Below, piece by piece: positions 26,988-35,729 of a stretch of 64,000 nucleotides of DNA. The stretch's first letter is position 1, and each line of letters begins with the position of its first letter. Where the stretch lies: assembly GCA_038225475.1 (NCBI GenBank), contig JBBRRA010000009.1, positions 1 through 64,000 of the forward strand, read 5' to 3'. The notes beneath the pieces are model-generated. The model searched no databases and was not told the DNA's origin. It was given only the letters and a program-made list of their open reading frames with translations. This stretch comes from Polymorphobacter_B sp038225475. Lineage in GTDB: Bacteria; Pseudomonadota; Alphaproteobacteria; Sphingomonadales; Sphingomonadaceae. The position numbers and the translations under genes were made by a program.

Positions 26988-27029
26988 TGATAGTGTGTGA
27001 CTTCGGGTGACGCAGGGAATCGATACGGA

Positions 27030-27854
27030 ATGAGCAATTGGACACTCGACGACATCGCCTGGCACCGCTTCGACGCGGCCGCCGTCGATGCCGACCTGCT
27101 CGCGGTGGTTAAAACCGCAGCGCTGGTCGAGGCGAACGCGGCGGACTATGTCGCCTATCTAACCGACGTCTTTGCCGGCGACACGGCGTTTCTGACGGCG
27201 ATCGAGACGTGGGGCATCGAGGAGCAGCAGCACGGTGCCGCACTCGGTCGCTGGTCCGAGCTTGCCGATCCAGGGTTCGACTTTGCCGCCGCGCTGACGG
27301 CGTTTCGCGCGGGCTATCAGATTCCGCAGGGCGTCACGCAATCGATTCGCGGCAGCCGTACCGGTGAACTGGTCGCGCGGCAGGTGGTCGAAACCGGCAC
27401 CTCGTCATTTTATTCAGCGATTCGCGATGCAACGTCGGAGCCGGTGCTGAAAGCCATTGCGGGGCGCATCGCGGCGGACGAATTTGCGCACTACCGGCTG
27501 TTTGCGACGCATTTCGCGCGCTATCATGCCAGCGAGCCGCTGGCGCTGCCAACGCGCCTCAAGGTTGCCGCCACGCGGTTCGCCGAAGCCGAAGACGACG
27601 AACTCGGCTGGGCATGGTTTGCCGCAAATGTGCTGCCGAGCGACGCCGCCGCGGACTATGCAAGCCATGATTATCCGCACGAATATTGGCGGCGCGCGGT
27701 GCAGCTGTACCGCCGTCCGCACATCGACAATGCGGTGCGCATGATGCTCCGCGCCGTCGCATTGCGCCCCAATGGCGCGCTGTTCCGGATGACGTCGGCG
27801 TCGCTTTGGCGGCTGACGCAGTGGCGCGCCGCCGCGCTGGCAAAGGCCGCCTAG
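27030..27854 (+). CDS. Ferritin-like diiron protein, acyl-ACP-desaturase-like
   Basis: Protein of 274 residues with diiron ligands E34, E65-x-x-H68, E121 and E151-x-x-H154, the pattern of soluble acyl-ACP desaturases and relatives. No membrane segment or signal peptide is seen. The likely substrate is an acyl chain, but this is inferred from the fold. The ATG at 27030 is preceded by AGGGA at 27014-27018; a GTG at 26997 is possible but less likely. It ends convergent with the methyltransferase gene, the two stops sharing CTAG. Confidence 0.7.
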   Translation: MSNWTLDDIAWHRFDAAAVDADLLAVVKTAALVEANAADYVAYLTDVFAGDTAFLTAIETWGIEEQQHGAALGRWSELADPGFDFAAALTAFRAGYQIPQGVTQSIRGSRTGELVARQVVETGTSSFYSAIRDATSEPVLKAIAGRIAADEFAHYRLFATHFARYHASEPLALPTRLKVAATRFAEAEDDELGWAWFAANVLPSDAAADYASHDYPHEYWRRAVQLYRRPHIDNAVRMMLRAVALRPNGALFRMTSASLWRLTQWRAAALAKAA

Positions 27855-28627
27855 CGCGCCGCCGGCTTGCGAAAGCGAAAGACGAAGCGGTCGGTCTGGC
27901 CGCGGATCGCGGGGTCGAACACCAGCTTCAGATGATCGTCGTTCAGATTGCCGAGCAGCGGCGACGCGGCTTCGAACACGAAACCGGCGCGCTCGAAATC
28001 GGCGCGCACCACCGCCGGATCGATCCGGTGCAGCGCATCGACGACCTTGCGCGTGTCGCCGCCGGGGTTGGCGACGTGATCGACAACGCCGACAATGCCG
28101 CCGGGACGCATCGCAGCGAAGATCGTTTTCAGGAACGCCGCCGGGTCCATCGCCGGAAAATGATACTTTTCGCTCGCCCAATAGGTGTCATGATACGTCA
28201 GGTGCATCAGCACGAAATCGAGGCTGGCGGGTGCAAAATGCCCATCGGCAGGCATCGCCGCAACCAGGCTGACGGTCGGCACGCGCGCGGTCAGCGCTTT
28301 CCATGCATCGATCGCGCCGGGCTGCGCCAGGAACGGCGGCGGCTCGAGCGCAACCACCGTGCCGTGTGAACCGATCGCGTTGCCGATGATTTCGGAATAA
28401 TAGCCCGACCCCGCCATCACATCGAGCACATGGTCGCCGCGCCGCAGGCCGAGGAATTTGAGCACCTCGACCGGCTTGCGCCCCGCATCGAGCTTGATCG
28501 CATCGGCGGGGCGGTCGGTCATCGCCACCGCAGGCACGATGCCCGGCGGCGACCCCGGCGGGGGTTCGGCAGCGGCGAGCGGGGCGGCAGCGAACAGCGC
28601 GGCGGCAAACAGCAGGCGAAGCGACAT
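27851..28627 (-). CDS. Exported class I methyltransferase-like protein
   Basis: Protein of 258 residues with a clear signal peptide (residues 1-20, ending L-A-A-A) followed by a Rossmann methyltransferase-like domain. The SAM-site-like motif D-V-M-A-G-S-G-Y-Y-S-E is at residues 69-79, and P-G-G-I-V-G-V-V-D-H is further on. It resembles predicted methyltransferases with signal peptides in other proteobacteria, whose substrate and methyl source are unknown. The ATG at 28627 is chosen because it begins the signal peptide. It is 61 bases after the smr stop in the same direction. Confidence 0.72.
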   Translation of the reverse strand: MSLRLLFAAALFAAAPLAAAEPPPGSPPGIVPAVAMTDRPADAIKLDAGRKPVEVLKFLGLRRGDHVLDVMAGSGYYSEIIGNAIGSHGTVVALEPPPFLAQPGAIDAWKALTARVPTVSLVAAMPADGHFAPASLDFVLMHLTYHDTYWASEKYHFPAMDPAAFLKTIFAAMRPGGIVGVVDHVANPGGDTRKVVDALHRIDPAVVRADFERAGFVFEAASPLLGNLNDDHLKLVFDPAIRGQTDRFVFRFRKPAAR

Positions 28628-28688
28628 CGGCAGCCCCTTTAACAAACGATGCGCCGACGATAAGCGCGTCGCGGCATCGGCGCCAGCC

Positions 28689-29219
28689 TCAGCGGCGGCG
28701 CAGAATGACATACCATGCGCCGCCGCCGCCGTGCCGCGGGTGCGCGGGGCGGAGGGCGGCGATATACGGGCGCAGCGCCGCGTCCTGCAGCCAGTCGCGC
28801 AGGCTGGCGCGGATCACGCCGCGCGGGCGGTCGCCGTCATCGGTGCTGCGCGCGCCCTTGCCGGTGATGACGAGCAGCACGCGCAGCCCGCTAAGCGCGG
28901 CGTCGGCGATGCAGGCCTGCAGCAGCGCATGCGCCTGAGCCCGCGCATAGCCGTGCAGATCGAGCGTGAAATCGGGCTCGAGCCGCCCGGTACGCACCTT
29001 GCGGTCCCAGCCGCCGTCGAGCGTCGCGGCATCGACTGCGACGCGGTTTGCGGCGGGCGCGCGCTTGGGCGGCGGTGCCGGTTCGGGCGATCGCGGGCTG
29101 TTCGACGCGGGCGGGCGCGGCGCGGGGGCGGCGAGCGGGCGCGTCCGCCCCGGCAGCGGGCGCACCGAGGCGGCAACGCGCGCCCAAAGCGCACTTTCTT
29201 CGGGGCCAAGGCGGCGCAT
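28689..29219 (-). CDS. Smr/MutS2-type domain protein
   Basis: Small Smr-domain protein of 176 residues. A basic, Pro/Ala-rich N-terminal half leads to the Smr domain with L-D-L-H-G-Y near residue 90 and V-I-T-G-K-G-A near 120, the hallmarks of this nuclease-like fold. Stand-alone Smr proteins may act on RNA or DNA. The ATG at 29219 overlaps the mltA stop as TAATG, so it is coupled to the cell-wall enzyme upstream. Confidence 0.85.
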   Translation of the reverse strand: MRRLGPEESALWARVAASVRPLPGRTRPLAAPAPRPPASNSPRSPEPAPPPKRAPAANRVAVDAATLDGGWDRKVRTGRLEPDFTLDLHGYARAQAHALLQACIADAALSGLRVLLVITGKGARSTDDGDRPRGVIRASLRDWLQDAALRPYIAALRPAHPRHGGGGAWYVILRRR

Positions 29220-30367
29220 TATCCGGTGACGCGCCGCGCGGCAGCGAGCGGGATCAGCAGCGTCGTGCTGCCCGTCGCGGTGATCCCGCCCGCCACCGCA
29301 CCCGCCGCATCGCCACTGCCGCGAAACAGGTCGAGCCGGTTGGCGCCCTTGATCGCGCCGCCGGTATCCTGTGCCACCATCATCCGGCGCAGCGCCGCGC
29401 CGCCGACGGTCGATTCGAGCCACAACGGGCCGCCCAACGGCACGAAGCGCGGGTCGGCAGCGACGCTGACTTCGGCGGTGAGCGGCACGCCGAGCGCGCC
29501 CGGCGGCCCGGCATCGGGCGGCAGCGTCAGCGCGCGGAAAAACACCTTGCTGCGGTTTTCGCGCAGCAGGTCGCGCGCTTCGGCCGGGTGCGCGCGCATC
29601 CAGCCGATGATGCCCGCCATTGTCGCCTGCCCGGGGGCGAGCGCGTTACGGTCGCGCAGCCGCTTGCCGATCGCCGTGTACGGCAGCCCGTTCTGCCCGT
29701 CATACCCGACGCGGAGCACGCTGCCGTCGGGCAATCGCAACCGGCCCGAACCCTGAATTTCGAGGAAAAACGCCGCATAGGCATCCGCCGCCCACGCCAG
29801 TTCGAGCCCGCGGCCGGCAAGCGCGCCGTCGTCGATCGCGCCGCGGTCCGGATAGGGCACCAGACGCCGGTCATCGACCCGTCCGCGGATGCGCTTGCCC
29901 TCCAGCGCGAGATCGAACTGGCCGAGATCGGCCTCGACCGGATCGGGCGGGCGGCGATACAGCGGGACGCGGTAGCCCGGCGCGCGGGTCCGCGACGCGG
30001 CAAGCTCGGGCTCGTAATAACCCGTGTTGAGCCCGCGACCGTCGGCAACGCGGACGGCGACGAAATACCGCGTGAAAAACCGGCGCGCGTCGGTGGTATC
30101 GGCGGCGGCGCTGCACGGTTCGGCCCAGTCGCCGGGCTGTGTAAGCCCGCTGGCATCGATGCGCTTGAGCAGCGCCGGGCAGCCTTGGCGGAACGCGCCG
30201 AGCGCGGCTTCGGCACCGTCGAGCGGTGGCATCGCGGCGCGCTGCACGCCCGCGGAAAGCGCATTGGAGACGGGCAGACCCGGAGTTTGACGCACCGGGA
30301 GGACCGGTTGGCGGGTCGCGCAGCCGGCGAGCAGCAGCGCTGCCGTCAGCGCCGCGCGGGCGCTCAC
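29219..30367 (-). CDS. mltA: Membrane-bound lytic murein transglycosylase A
   Basis: Outer-membrane lipoprotein of 382 residues that cleaves peptidoglycan glycan strands. The lipobox L-L-A-G-C puts the lipidated Cys at residue 16. The MltA barrel is followed by the 3D domain with M-V-A-Q-D-T-G-G-A-I-K-G near residue 340, including the catalytic Asp region. The GTG at 30367 overlaps the Tim44-like stop as GTGA and gives the correct lipoprotein signal. Confidence 0.93.
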   Translation of the reverse strand: MSARAALTAALLLAGCATRQPVLPVRQTPGLPVSNALSAGVQRAAMPPLDGAEAALGAFRQGCPALLKRIDASGLTQPGDWAEPCSAAADTTDARRFFTRYFVAVRVADGRGLNTGYYEPELAASRTRAPGYRVPLYRRPPDPVEADLGQFDLALEGKRIRGRVDDRRLVPYPDRGAIDDGALAGRGLELAWAADAYAAFFLEIQGSGRLRLPDGSVLRVGYDGQNGLPYTAIGKRLRDRNALAPGQATMAGIIGWMRAHPAEARDLLRENRSKVFFRALTLPPDAGPPGALGVPLTAEVSVAADPRFVPLGGPLWLESTVGGAALRRMMVAQDTGGAIKGANRLDLFRGSGDAAGAVAGGITATGSTTLLIPLAAARRVTG

Positions 30368-30984
30368 GCCTCGGCGTCGGTGGCGATCAACAACCAGGCG
30401 GGGTCGGACGAGCCGATGTGGCGGCTGAACGTCCACACATCGCGGTTCGACGCCGCAGGCGCGTCGCTGCTGGCGATTTGCGCATCGAACGCCACGGTGA
30501 CTTCGGCCATCTGGCCGATCATCTGCGCCACCGTCAGATTAGCCGAATCGATCTTGACCAGCCGATTCGGGATCGCGGTTGCGCCGCGCTGCTCGATCGC
30601 CCGGCCGAACTGATGCAACACTTCGTCTGAAACCAGTCCCTCCATCGCCGACGCATCCGCCGCCCAGAATGCCTCGAGCACCAAGCGGTACGCGGCCTGC
30701 GCGCCGGTCAGGAATTTTGCCGGATCGAAACTGCCATCGGCATCGGCAAGCTTTTGCAGCGCCGGGGCCAAGGTCGCGTCGGTACCGGCGGGAACCGCGA
30801 CGATGCCGCGCGGGCGCGTCGGCTGGAACGCAGCGGGCGAGTTGACGACGTCGCCGGGAACCACACCGGTCACGGGCTTTTCATGGCCCGTCCGTTTGCC
30901 GAGCACGCTGACGAGGCGCAGCCCGATGAAACCGGCGAGCATCGCCAGCAACAGTATTTCGATCCAGGTTCCGCTGTCGGACAT
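30364..30984 (-). CDS. Tim44/TimA-like membrane-associated protein
   Basis: Protein of 206 residues with one N-terminal membrane helix (residues 8-26) and a C-terminal Tim44-like domain related to the mitochondrial import motor subunit. In alphaproteobacteria such genes sit divergent from secB and upstream of mltA and smr, exactly as here. Role in bacteria is not settled; an envelope or protein-export link is inferred from context. Confidence 0.87.
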   Translation of the reverse strand: MSDSGTWIEILLLAMLAGFIGLRLVSVLGKRTGHEKPVTGVVPGDVVNSPAAFQPTRPRGIVAVPAGTDATLAPALQKLADADGSFDPAKFLTGAQAAYRLVLEAFWAADASAMEGLVSDEVLHQFGRAIEQRGATAIPNRLVKIDSANLTVAQMIGQMAEVTVAFDAQIASSDAPAASNRDVWTFSRHIGSSDPAWLLIATDAEA

Positions 30985-31164
30985 TACACACGCCTCGGGC
31001 TTGACCGCGACACCTTAGCAAGCTGCCGCGCTGCGGTCCATCACGCGCCGCACCCCTGTGACATAGGCGGCGCGCGCGGCGATGCAAGCGTCGCCTTGCG
31101 CACACGCCACCCGAATGATAGCGGCACCGGCATCTTTATCCAGCCACAGAAAGCGATCCACGAC

Positions 31165-31668
31165 ATGGCCGACGAGACCCAGGGGCAAGACCTGCCCGCC
31201 ACCAACGGCCTCGATGAAGCCGCGCTGAGCGCCCCGCAGGTCGGCATCCTGACGCAATATGTGAAGGACCTGTCGTTCGAGAACCCCAACGCCCCCGCGT
31301 CGCTGCAGTCGGAAAGCGCGCCGCGCATCGAAATCAACGTCAACGTCAACGCGCGCCGCGCTGGGGACGACATCTATGAAGTCGAAATCAAGATCGAGGC
31401 GCGCGCGTTTGCCGACGACAAGACCGCGTTCGTTGTCGACCTGCTGTATGCCGGGCTGTTCGGGCTGCGCAATATTCCGGCCGAAGCGCTCGAGCCGTTC
31501 CTGATCGTCGAGGCACCGCGCCTGCTGTTCCCGTTCGCGCGGCGGATTGTTGCCGATGCGACGCGTGACGGCGGTTTCCCGCCGCTGATGCTCGAGCCGA
31601 TCGATTTCGGCGCATTGTACATGGCGCAGCAGGAGCGCGGCCAGCAGGGCGCGGCGGCGGTCAACTGA
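31165..31668 (+). CDS. secB: Protein-export chaperone SecB
   Basis: Cytoplasmic SecB of 167 residues, which holds preproteins unfolded and hands them to SecA. Conserved stretches are Y-V-K-D-L-S-F-E-N-P-N at 29-39 and the G-G-F-P-P-L segment near residue 135. The 180-base gap to the Tim44-like gene holds divergent promoters. An in-frame reading upstream of the ATG at 31165 is not supported by family length. Confidence 0.96.
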   Translation: MADETQGQDLPATNGLDEAALSAPQVGILTQYVKDLSFENPNAPASLQSESAPRIEINVNVNARRAGDDIYEVEIKIEARAFADDKTAFVVDLLYAGLFGLRNIPAEALEPFLIVEAPRLLFPFARRIVADATRDGGFPPLMLEPIDFGALYMAQQERGQQGAAAVN

Positions 31669-31679
31669 CCTTGGCCCGG

Positions 31680-31699
31680 CCCGCTCCGGCAGCGGGGAG
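31680..31699 (+). promoter_or_regulatory. Hairpin overlapping the murJ ribosome-binding site
   Basis: CCCGCT at 31680-31685 pairs with AGCGGG at 31691-31696 around a 5-base loop. The Shine-Dalgarno GGGGAG at 31694-31699 is partly inside the stem, so folding could limit murJ translation. Confidence 0.35.
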
Positions 31700-31705
31700 C
31701 AGCCC

Positions 31706-33286
31706 ATGTCGCTAGTCCGCGCCACCGCCACCATCGGCGGGTTGACGCTGATCAGCCGCGTGCTCGGCTTTATCCGCGACATGCTGTTCGCGCAGTTCGT
31801 CGGGGCGGGGTTGGCGTCGGACTGTTTCCTGATCGCCTTCCGGCTGCCGAACCTGTTTCGCGCGCTGTTTGCCGAGGGTGCTTTTTCGGCGGCATTCGTG
31901 CCGATGTTCAGCCGCACGCTGGGTGAGAACGACGGCGAGCTCGGCGCGGGGCGGGCGTTTGCCGAAGAAGTCCTGGCGGTGTTGCTACCGGTGCTGCTGG
32001 TGTTTACCGCCGCGATGATCGTCTTTGCGTGGCCGGTGGTGTGGCTGCTAACCGGCGGGTTTCCGGGCGCTTCGCCCGAAAAGTTCGGGTTGGCGGTCGA
32101 GTTCACCAAAATCACATTTCCCTATCTGCTGATGATTTCGCTGGTGTCGCTGCTCGGCGGCATCCTGAATTCGATCGGGCGGTTCTGGGTCAATGCCGCG
32201 GCACCGATCCTGCTCAATGTCGCGCTGATCGCGGCGCTGCTGTTGTTCCACGGCCATAGCGACGTCTATAGCGCGCGGCTGCAATCGGCGGCGGTCAGCG
32301 TTGCGGGCGTGCTGCAGTTCGTCTGGCTGCTCTGGGCGTGCCACCGCGCCAAGATCGACCTGCGGCTGCGGCTGCCAAGGTTGACGCCGAAGGTGCACGC
32401 GCTGCTGCGGCTGGTGGGTCCGGCAGCGGTCGGCGCGGGGGCGGTGCAGTTCAACCTGCTGATTTCGACGGCGCTGGCGGCGCGGTTCCTCGGCGAGGGT
32501 GCGGTCTCGTATCTGTATTACGCCGACCGGCTCAACCAGCTGCCGCTCGGGCTGGTCGGCATCGGCGTCGGCACCGCGCTGCTGCCGACGCTGGCGCGGC
32601 AGCTTGGGGCAAAGCAGGACGCGGTCGCGCTGCACACGCAAAACCGTGCAGTCGAGATCGTGCTGCTGCTGACGCTGCCGGCCGCCGCCGCGCTGGTGGC
32701 AAGCGCGCTGCCGATCATCGCGACCTTGCTCGAACATGGGCGTTTCGGTCACGCCGATACCGTCCGGACCGCCGCCGTGCTGGCAGCATTTTCGCTGGGG
32801 TTGCCGGCGTATGTGCTCATCAAGGTGCTGACGCCGGGCTTCCATGCGCGGTCGGATACGCGCACACCGGTGCGGATCGCGATGCTGTCGATGCTGGTCA
32901 ACCTCGTCGGTAATCTCGTGTTGATCTGGCCGCTGGGCTATGTCGGCATCGCGTTGTCGACGGCGGTGGCGGCGTGGCTCAACGCGGGGCTGCTGTACCG
33001 GACGCTGCACCGGCGCGGTCAGTTCGGCATCGATGCGCGGCTGCGTAGATCGGCCCCGCGGCTGCTGCTTGCGACCGCGGCGATGGTCGGCGTGCTGCTG
33101 ATCGCCAACCGGATCGTCGCGCCCTATATGGCAGCGCATCTGATCGAGCGCATCGTCGCGCTGACGCTGCTGGTCAGTGTTGGCGGGGCGGTTTATGTCG
33201 GCGTCGCGGCCGCCCTCGGGGCATTTTCGCTCGCCGATATCAAGGCGCAGCTGACGCGGCGTCACCAGCCAGGGCGAGTTACATGA
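31706..33286 (+). CDS. murJ: Lipid II flippase MurJ
   Basis: Polytopic MOP-family protein of 526 residues with about 14 membrane helices, flipping the peptidoglycan precursor lipid II. The N-terminus S-R-V-L-G-F-I-R-D and the Y-Y-A-D-R-L-N-Q-L-P segment near residue 271 are diagnostic. Shine-Dalgarno GGGGAG lies seven bases before the ATG. Its stop overlaps the trpS start as ATGA. Confidence 0.96.
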   Translation: MSLVRATATIGGLTLISRVLGFIRDMLFAQFVGAGLASDCFLIAFRLPNLFRALFAEGAFSAAFVPMFSRTLGENDGELGAGRAFAEEVLAVLLPVLLVFTAAMIVFAWPVVWLLTGGFPGASPEKFGLAVEFTKITFPYLLMISLVSLLGGILNSIGRFWVNAAAPILLNVALIAALLLFHGHSDVYSARLQSAAVSVAGVLQFVWLLWACHRAKIDLRLRLPRLTPKVHALLRLVGPAAVGAGAVQFNLLISTALAARFLGEGAVSYLYYADRLNQLPLGLVGIGVGTALLPTLARQLGAKQDAVALHTQNRAVEIVLLLTLPAAAALVASALPIIATLLEHGRFGHADTVRTAAVLAAFSLGLPAYVLIKVLTPGFHARSDTRTPVRIAMLSMLVNLVGNLVLIWPLGYVGIALSTAVAAWLNAGLLYRTLHRRGQFGIDARLRRSAPRLLLATAAMVGVLLIANRIVAPYMAAHLIERIVALTLLVSVGGAVYVGVAAALGAFSLADIKAQLTRRHQPGRVT

Positions 33287-34302
33287 AACGCGTGTTTTCG
33301 GGCATCCAGCCGACGGGCAATCTCCACCTCGGCAATTATCTCGGTGCCATCCGCAACTGGGTGGCGATGCAGGACGCCTATGAGTGCATCTATTGCATCG
33401 TCGACCTGCATGCGATCACGCTGCCGCAGGACCCCGCCGCACTGCGGGCGAATACGCGCGAAATGTGCGCCGCGCTGCTCGCATCGGGGATCGATCCGGC
33501 AAGGGCGGTGCTGTTCAACCAAAGCCAGGTGCGCGCGCATGCCGAGCTGGCATGGATCCTCGAATGCACCGCGCGCGTCGGCTGGCTCAACCGGATGACG
33601 CAGTTCAAGGACAAAGCAGGCAAGGGCGGCGTCGAGGGATCGTCGGTCGGACTCTATGTTTATCCGGTGCTGCAGGCGGCCGACATCCTCGCCTATAAGG
33701 CGACGCATGTGCCGATCGGCGACGACCAGAAGCAGCATCTCGAGCTGGCGCGCGATATTGCAGCGAAGTTCAACACCGACTTCGGCGTCGCGCTGTTCCC
33801 GCTGCCCGAGCCGGTGATCGGCGGTGATGCGGCGGCAAAGGCAGGCGCGCGCGTGATGAGCCTGCGCGACGGCACCGCAAAAATGTCGAAATCGGACGCC
33901 TCGGACGCCAGCCGCATCAACCTGACCGACGATGCCGCGACGATTGCGACCAAGGTCAAGCGCGCTAAGTCCGACGCCGATGCGCTGCCCAGCGAAGCTG
34001 CGGGGCTCGCTGACCGGCCCGAGGCGCGCAACCTTGTCGGGCTGTACGCCGCGCTGGCTGAATCGAGCGTCGACGCGGTGCTGCACGAATTCGGCGGCAA
34101 GGGCTTCGGCACGTTCAAGCCGGCACTCGCCGACCTGATGATCGCCAGGCTGGTACCGATCGCCGAGCGCTTCACGCGCCTGCAGGCCGACCCCGCGCAC
34201 CTCGATTCGGTGCTGCGCGACGGAGCTACGCGCGCACGCGCCATCGCCGACCCGGTGCTCGCCGAAGTCTACCGCGCCGTCGGCTTTCTCGGCGCGGACT
34301 GA
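33283..34302 (+). CDS. trpS: Tryptophanyl-tRNA synthetase
   Basis: Class I aminoacyl-tRNA synthetase of 339 residues charging tRNA-Trp. The ATP-binding signature P-T-G-N-L-H-L-G-N-Y occupies residues 10-19 and K-M-S-K-S is at 200-204. Length is normal. ATG at 33283 overlaps the murJ stop, a pairing common in sphingomonads. Confidence 0.97.
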   Translation: MKRVFSGIQPTGNLHLGNYLGAIRNWVAMQDAYECIYCIVDLHAITLPQDPAALRANTREMCAALLASGIDPARAVLFNQSQVRAHAELAWILECTARVGWLNRMTQFKDKAGKGGVEGSSVGLYVYPVLQAADILAYKATHVPIGDDQKQHLELARDIAAKFNTDFGVALFPLPEPVIGGDAAAKAGARVMSLRDGTAKMSKSDASDASRINLTDDAATIATKVKRAKSDADALPSEAAGLADRPEARNLVGLYAALAESSVDAVLHEFGGKGFGTFKPALADLMIARLVPIAERFTRLQADPAHLDSVLRDGATRARAIADPVLAEVYRAVGFLGAD

Positions 34303-34454
34303 GCCCGGCGCATCGGCACAATTGCCGCAGCGGCTGCGAGGGAACGGAGCGTGTTGCCGCGTATTTTACGGTCAATGATTGCACTGGATTAAGTCCGGGT
34401 TCATCACGACAGGACGACCATCGACCCATCGCGGTTTTTACAAGGTTCATCGTC

Positions 34455-35159
34455 ATGCGCTTGCGTGCCACGCTTCCGGTTTTGCTGCTGTTGCTTGTCG
34501 CTGGTTGTGCAACGCCGTTCGAGGCGCGCGTTGCGCGCTTCCACGCGCTGCCGGCTCCGGGTGGGCAGACCTTTACCATCGCTGCCGTCGATCCTGCCAA
34601 GGCGGGCGGACTCGAGTTTGCCACCTATGCGAATCTGGTCCGCCAGAAATTGACGCAGGTCGGCTACACCGAAGCTGCCGATCCACGCAGCGCGACGCTG
34701 GTGGCCGAATTCGACTTCGGCGTCAGTATGCCGCGGGAAAAGGTGATGACACGTCCGGGCTTCGGCTATGGCGGCTTCGGTTATGGCGGCTTTGGCGGGT
34801 TCGGCGGGTTCGGCTATGGCGGCTTTGGATATGGCTATGGCGGCTACGGTCGTTATGGTGGCGGCTATCGGTTCAGCCCCTATCTCTGGGGATATGATCC
34901 GTTCTTCAACGGCCCGGAAGTCTATTCGGTAACGCGGTTCAATGCCTTTGCCGATGTCCGCATCAACCGCAGCGCCGATCATGTCAGCGTTTTCGAAGGC
35001 CGCGCCGAAACCGTCAGCGAGACCAACAACCTGACGCGGCTGGTGCCCAACCTGGTGACCGCGCTATTCACCGGCTTCCCCGGCAATTCGGGCGAGACGG
35101 TGCGCGTCCGTATCGACACCGAGCATCCGAACACGCCGCCGGTGGTGCTGCCGCGCTGA
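34455..35159 (+). CDS. DUF4136-type lipoprotein with Gly/Tyr-rich insert
   Basis: Predicted lipoprotein of 234 residues; the lipobox V-A-G-C gives a lipidated Cys at residue 18. Flanking regions resemble DUF4136 proteins (F-A-T-Y near 55 and the C-terminal N-L-V-T-A-L-F segment). Residues 102-138 form a repeat of G, Y and F units (G-Y-G-G-F, G-G-F) that breaks the domain and is probably disordered or aggregation-prone. Function unknown. The 152-base gap before it shows no clear element. Confidence 0.75.
   Translation: MRLRATLPVLLLLLVAGCATPFEARVARFHALPAPGGQTFTIAAVDPAKAGGLEFATYANLVRQKLTQVGYTEAADPRSATLVAEFDFGVSMPREKVMTRPGFGYGGFGYGGFGGFGGFGYGGFGYGYGGYGRYGGGYRFSPYLWGYDPFFNGPEVYSVTRFNAFADVRINRSADHVSVFEGRAETVSETNNLTRLVPNLVTALFTGFPGNSGETVRVRIDTEHPNTPPVVLPR
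34758..34868 (+). repeat. In-gene repeat coding Gly-Tyr/Phe-Gly units
   Basis: Short tandem units of the type GGCTATGGCGGCTT repeat imperfectly across 111 bases, coding residues 102-138 of the lipoprotein. Such DNA can change copy number by slippage. Confidence 0.8.
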
Positions 35160-35181
35160 CCGGAACTGCCATTATCGTTAC

Positions 35182-35209
35182 TTGAGTGATAACGCGATCG
35201 GCCTAGACT
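35182..35209 (+). promoter_or_regulatory. Candidate promoter for the stress-protein gene
   Basis: TTGAGT at 35182-35187, 16-base spacer, TAGACT at 35204-35209. The -10 ends six bases before the ATG at 35216, which would give a leaderless message. Confidence 0.3.
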
Positions 35210-35215
35210 GCGGGA

Positions 35216-35680
35216 ATGCCGACGCTCAGGACCTACCTCGTCATTGTCGATAACACACCGGAAAGCCGCGTAGCGATGCGCTACGCGGCGCTTCGGGCAT
35301 CGCATGTCCAGGCGCGCGTCACGCTGCTCCACGCCATCCCGGCCACCGAGTTCATGCAATGGGGCGGCGTGCAGGAAATCATCCAAGCCGAAGCCGAAGC
35401 CGCTGCCGAGGCTCTACTCGCCAATATCGCCGACGAACTGTTCGCGCTGTCGGGCGAGCGACCATCGATCATCGTGCGCCAGGGCGTCACCACCGACTTG
35501 ATCATGGCGACCGTTGCCGCCGATCCGTCGATCCACGCGCTGGTGCTCGGGGCGGCACCGAAGGGGACACCGGGGCCGCTGGTCGATTTCTTCGCCGGCG
35601 AGCGCGCCGGGCAGCTGCCGTGCCTCGTCATGATCGTGCCGGGCGGTGTCGGCGACGACCGGCTTGCCGAGTTGACTTGA
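35216..35680 (+). CDS. Universal stress protein family
   Basis: UspA-like protein of 154 residues with the N-terminal strand L-V-I-V-D-N-T, helix R-V-A-M-R-Y-A and the C-terminal P-C-L-V-M-I-V-P strand. The classic G-x2-G-x9-G-(S/T) ATP loop appears only partly (L-G-A-A-P-K-G-T-P), so ATP binding is uncertain. It stands between the lipoprotein and nfuA with its own likely promoter. Confidence 0.8.
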   Translation: MPTLRTYLVIVDNTPESRVAMRYAALRASHVQARVTLLHAIPATEFMQWGGVQEIIQAEAEAAAEALLANIADELFALSGERPSIIVRQGVTTDLIMATVAADPSIHALVLGAAPKGTPGPLVDFFAGERAGQLPCLVMIVPGGVGDDRLAELT

Positions 35681-35729
35681 TCTTGCGGTCGCGAAGCGCC
35701 ACATGCGGTCTGAACCCGAGAGGCCGCCC

